Part shown: piece by piece, positions 63,904-64,000 of the stretch
Position numbering within the stretch: position 1 is the first letter of the stretch
Layout of the letters: every line of letters starts with the position of its first letter
DNA from: Faecalitalea cylindroides ATCC 27803
Lineage (GTDB): Bacteria > Bacillota_I > Bacilli_A > Erysipelotrichales > Erysipelotrichaceae
DNA: 64,000 nucleotides
NCBI RefSeq assembly: GCF_000469305.1
Contig: NZ_KI271016.1
Coordinates: 58,914-122,913 of the forward strand
Reading direction: 5' to 3'
Notes under the pieces: generated by a model
Databases searched by the model: none
Told to the model about the DNA's origin: nothing
The model's input: only the letters and a program-made list of their open reading frames with translations
Position numbers and translations under genes: made by a program

Positions 63904-63934
63904 AAAAAAAATCCATCATCGATAGATGATGGAT
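63904..63934 (-). terminator. Terminator of the minus-strand tRNA
   Basis: Minus strand ATCCATCATC/GATGATGGAT with a 4-base loop and then seven T. It follows the tRNA end. Confidence 0.9.
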
Positions 63935-63946
63935 TCATTTATTAGA

Positions 63947-64000
63947 TGGTGGGGACGGTGGGACTTGAACCCACACGGGATTAACTCCCAACGGATTTTA
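63947..64000 (-). tRNA. tRNA-Leu, 3' part (anticodon probably TAA)
   Basis: Read on the minus strand, the sequence runs from TAAAATCC through a long variable arm (stem GGGA/TCCC) to the T-arm GGGTTCAAGTCCC and an encoded CCA. The variable arm and GTTCAAGTCC match tRNA-Leu, and the first bases fit an anticodon loop with TAA at the window edge. The 5' part, including the D-arm, is outside the window. tRNA-Tyr is less likely. Confidence 0.85.

Noticed and set aside
1..64000. Mobile elements, CRISPR arrays, phage or integron
   Set aside because: No transposase, recombinase, repeat-spacer array or phage gene was found in the window.

Overview
The window looks like ordinary chromosome from a low-GC, anaerobic, gut-type Firmicute, most likely of the class Erysipelotrichia. 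The evidence is the low-GC sequence with strong AGGAGG ribosome sites, a cysS-mrnC-rlmB-sigma-rpmG-secE-nusG block, T-box leaders before ileS and valS, an Rnf complex, a pyruvate:ferredoxin oxidoreductase, a glycyl-radical enzyme and many ABC exporters. I see no transposase, phage, CRISPR or integron sequence. The species cannot be named from sequence alone.

Layout. 1-3.4 kb: end of a phosphohexomutase gene, an Lrp-aminotransferase pair, and gapA behind a perfect consensus promoter. 3.4-12.8 kb: information-processing block (cysS, mrnC, rlmB, sigma factor, rpmG, secE, nusG, HAD phosphatase, secG, rnr), a second HAD gene on the minus strand, then sepF-ylmH. 12.8-17.1 kb: Ile T-box, ileS, a small membrane protein and a Cof-type HAD. 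17.1-23.0 kb: apbE diverging from rnfCDGEA, an unrecognised small Cys-rich membrane protein, and a very short rnfB. 23.0-29.1 kb: rqcH, gmk, a short-chain dehydrogenase, then a leader-peptide/terminator element in front of an ankyrin-repeat gene and an EF-G-like GTPase. 29.2-38.9 kb: ABC exporter, ECF substrate-binding component with a structured leader, an unknown membrane protein, ptsI, and a heterodimeric ABC exporter. 38.9-49.2 kb: ilvE, Val T-box and valS, a MarR-controlled second heterodimeric exporter, a small protein, and an anchored polysaccharide deacetylase. 49.2-49.9 kb is a gene-poor gap. 49.9-64 kb: typA, an esterase, a glycyl-radical enzyme with its activase, nfu, a YuiD-like gene, pgi, nifJ, a YitT-like gene, a putative metal exporter, and a partial tRNA-Leu on the minus strand.

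How the genes work together. Pgi, GapA and EI of the PTS serve sugar uptake and glycolysis. NifJ passes electrons from pyruvate to ferredoxin. The Rnf complex, with flavins attached by ApbE, would oxidise ferredoxin to NADH and pump ions. RqcH and YlmH point to ribosome-associated quality control, and TypA, the EF-G-like protein, RNase R and Mini-III to translation and RNA upkeep. IlvE and valS sit together and share branched-chain amino acids as a theme.

Most worth a second look: the rnf operon, whose RnfB has lost the usual ferredoxin-like domains and is preceded by a small four-Cys membrane protein; the attenuator-like leader before the ankyrin/EF-G-like pair; the apparently leaderless apbE; the structured leader of the ECF gene; and the glycyl-radical enzyme of unknown substrate.
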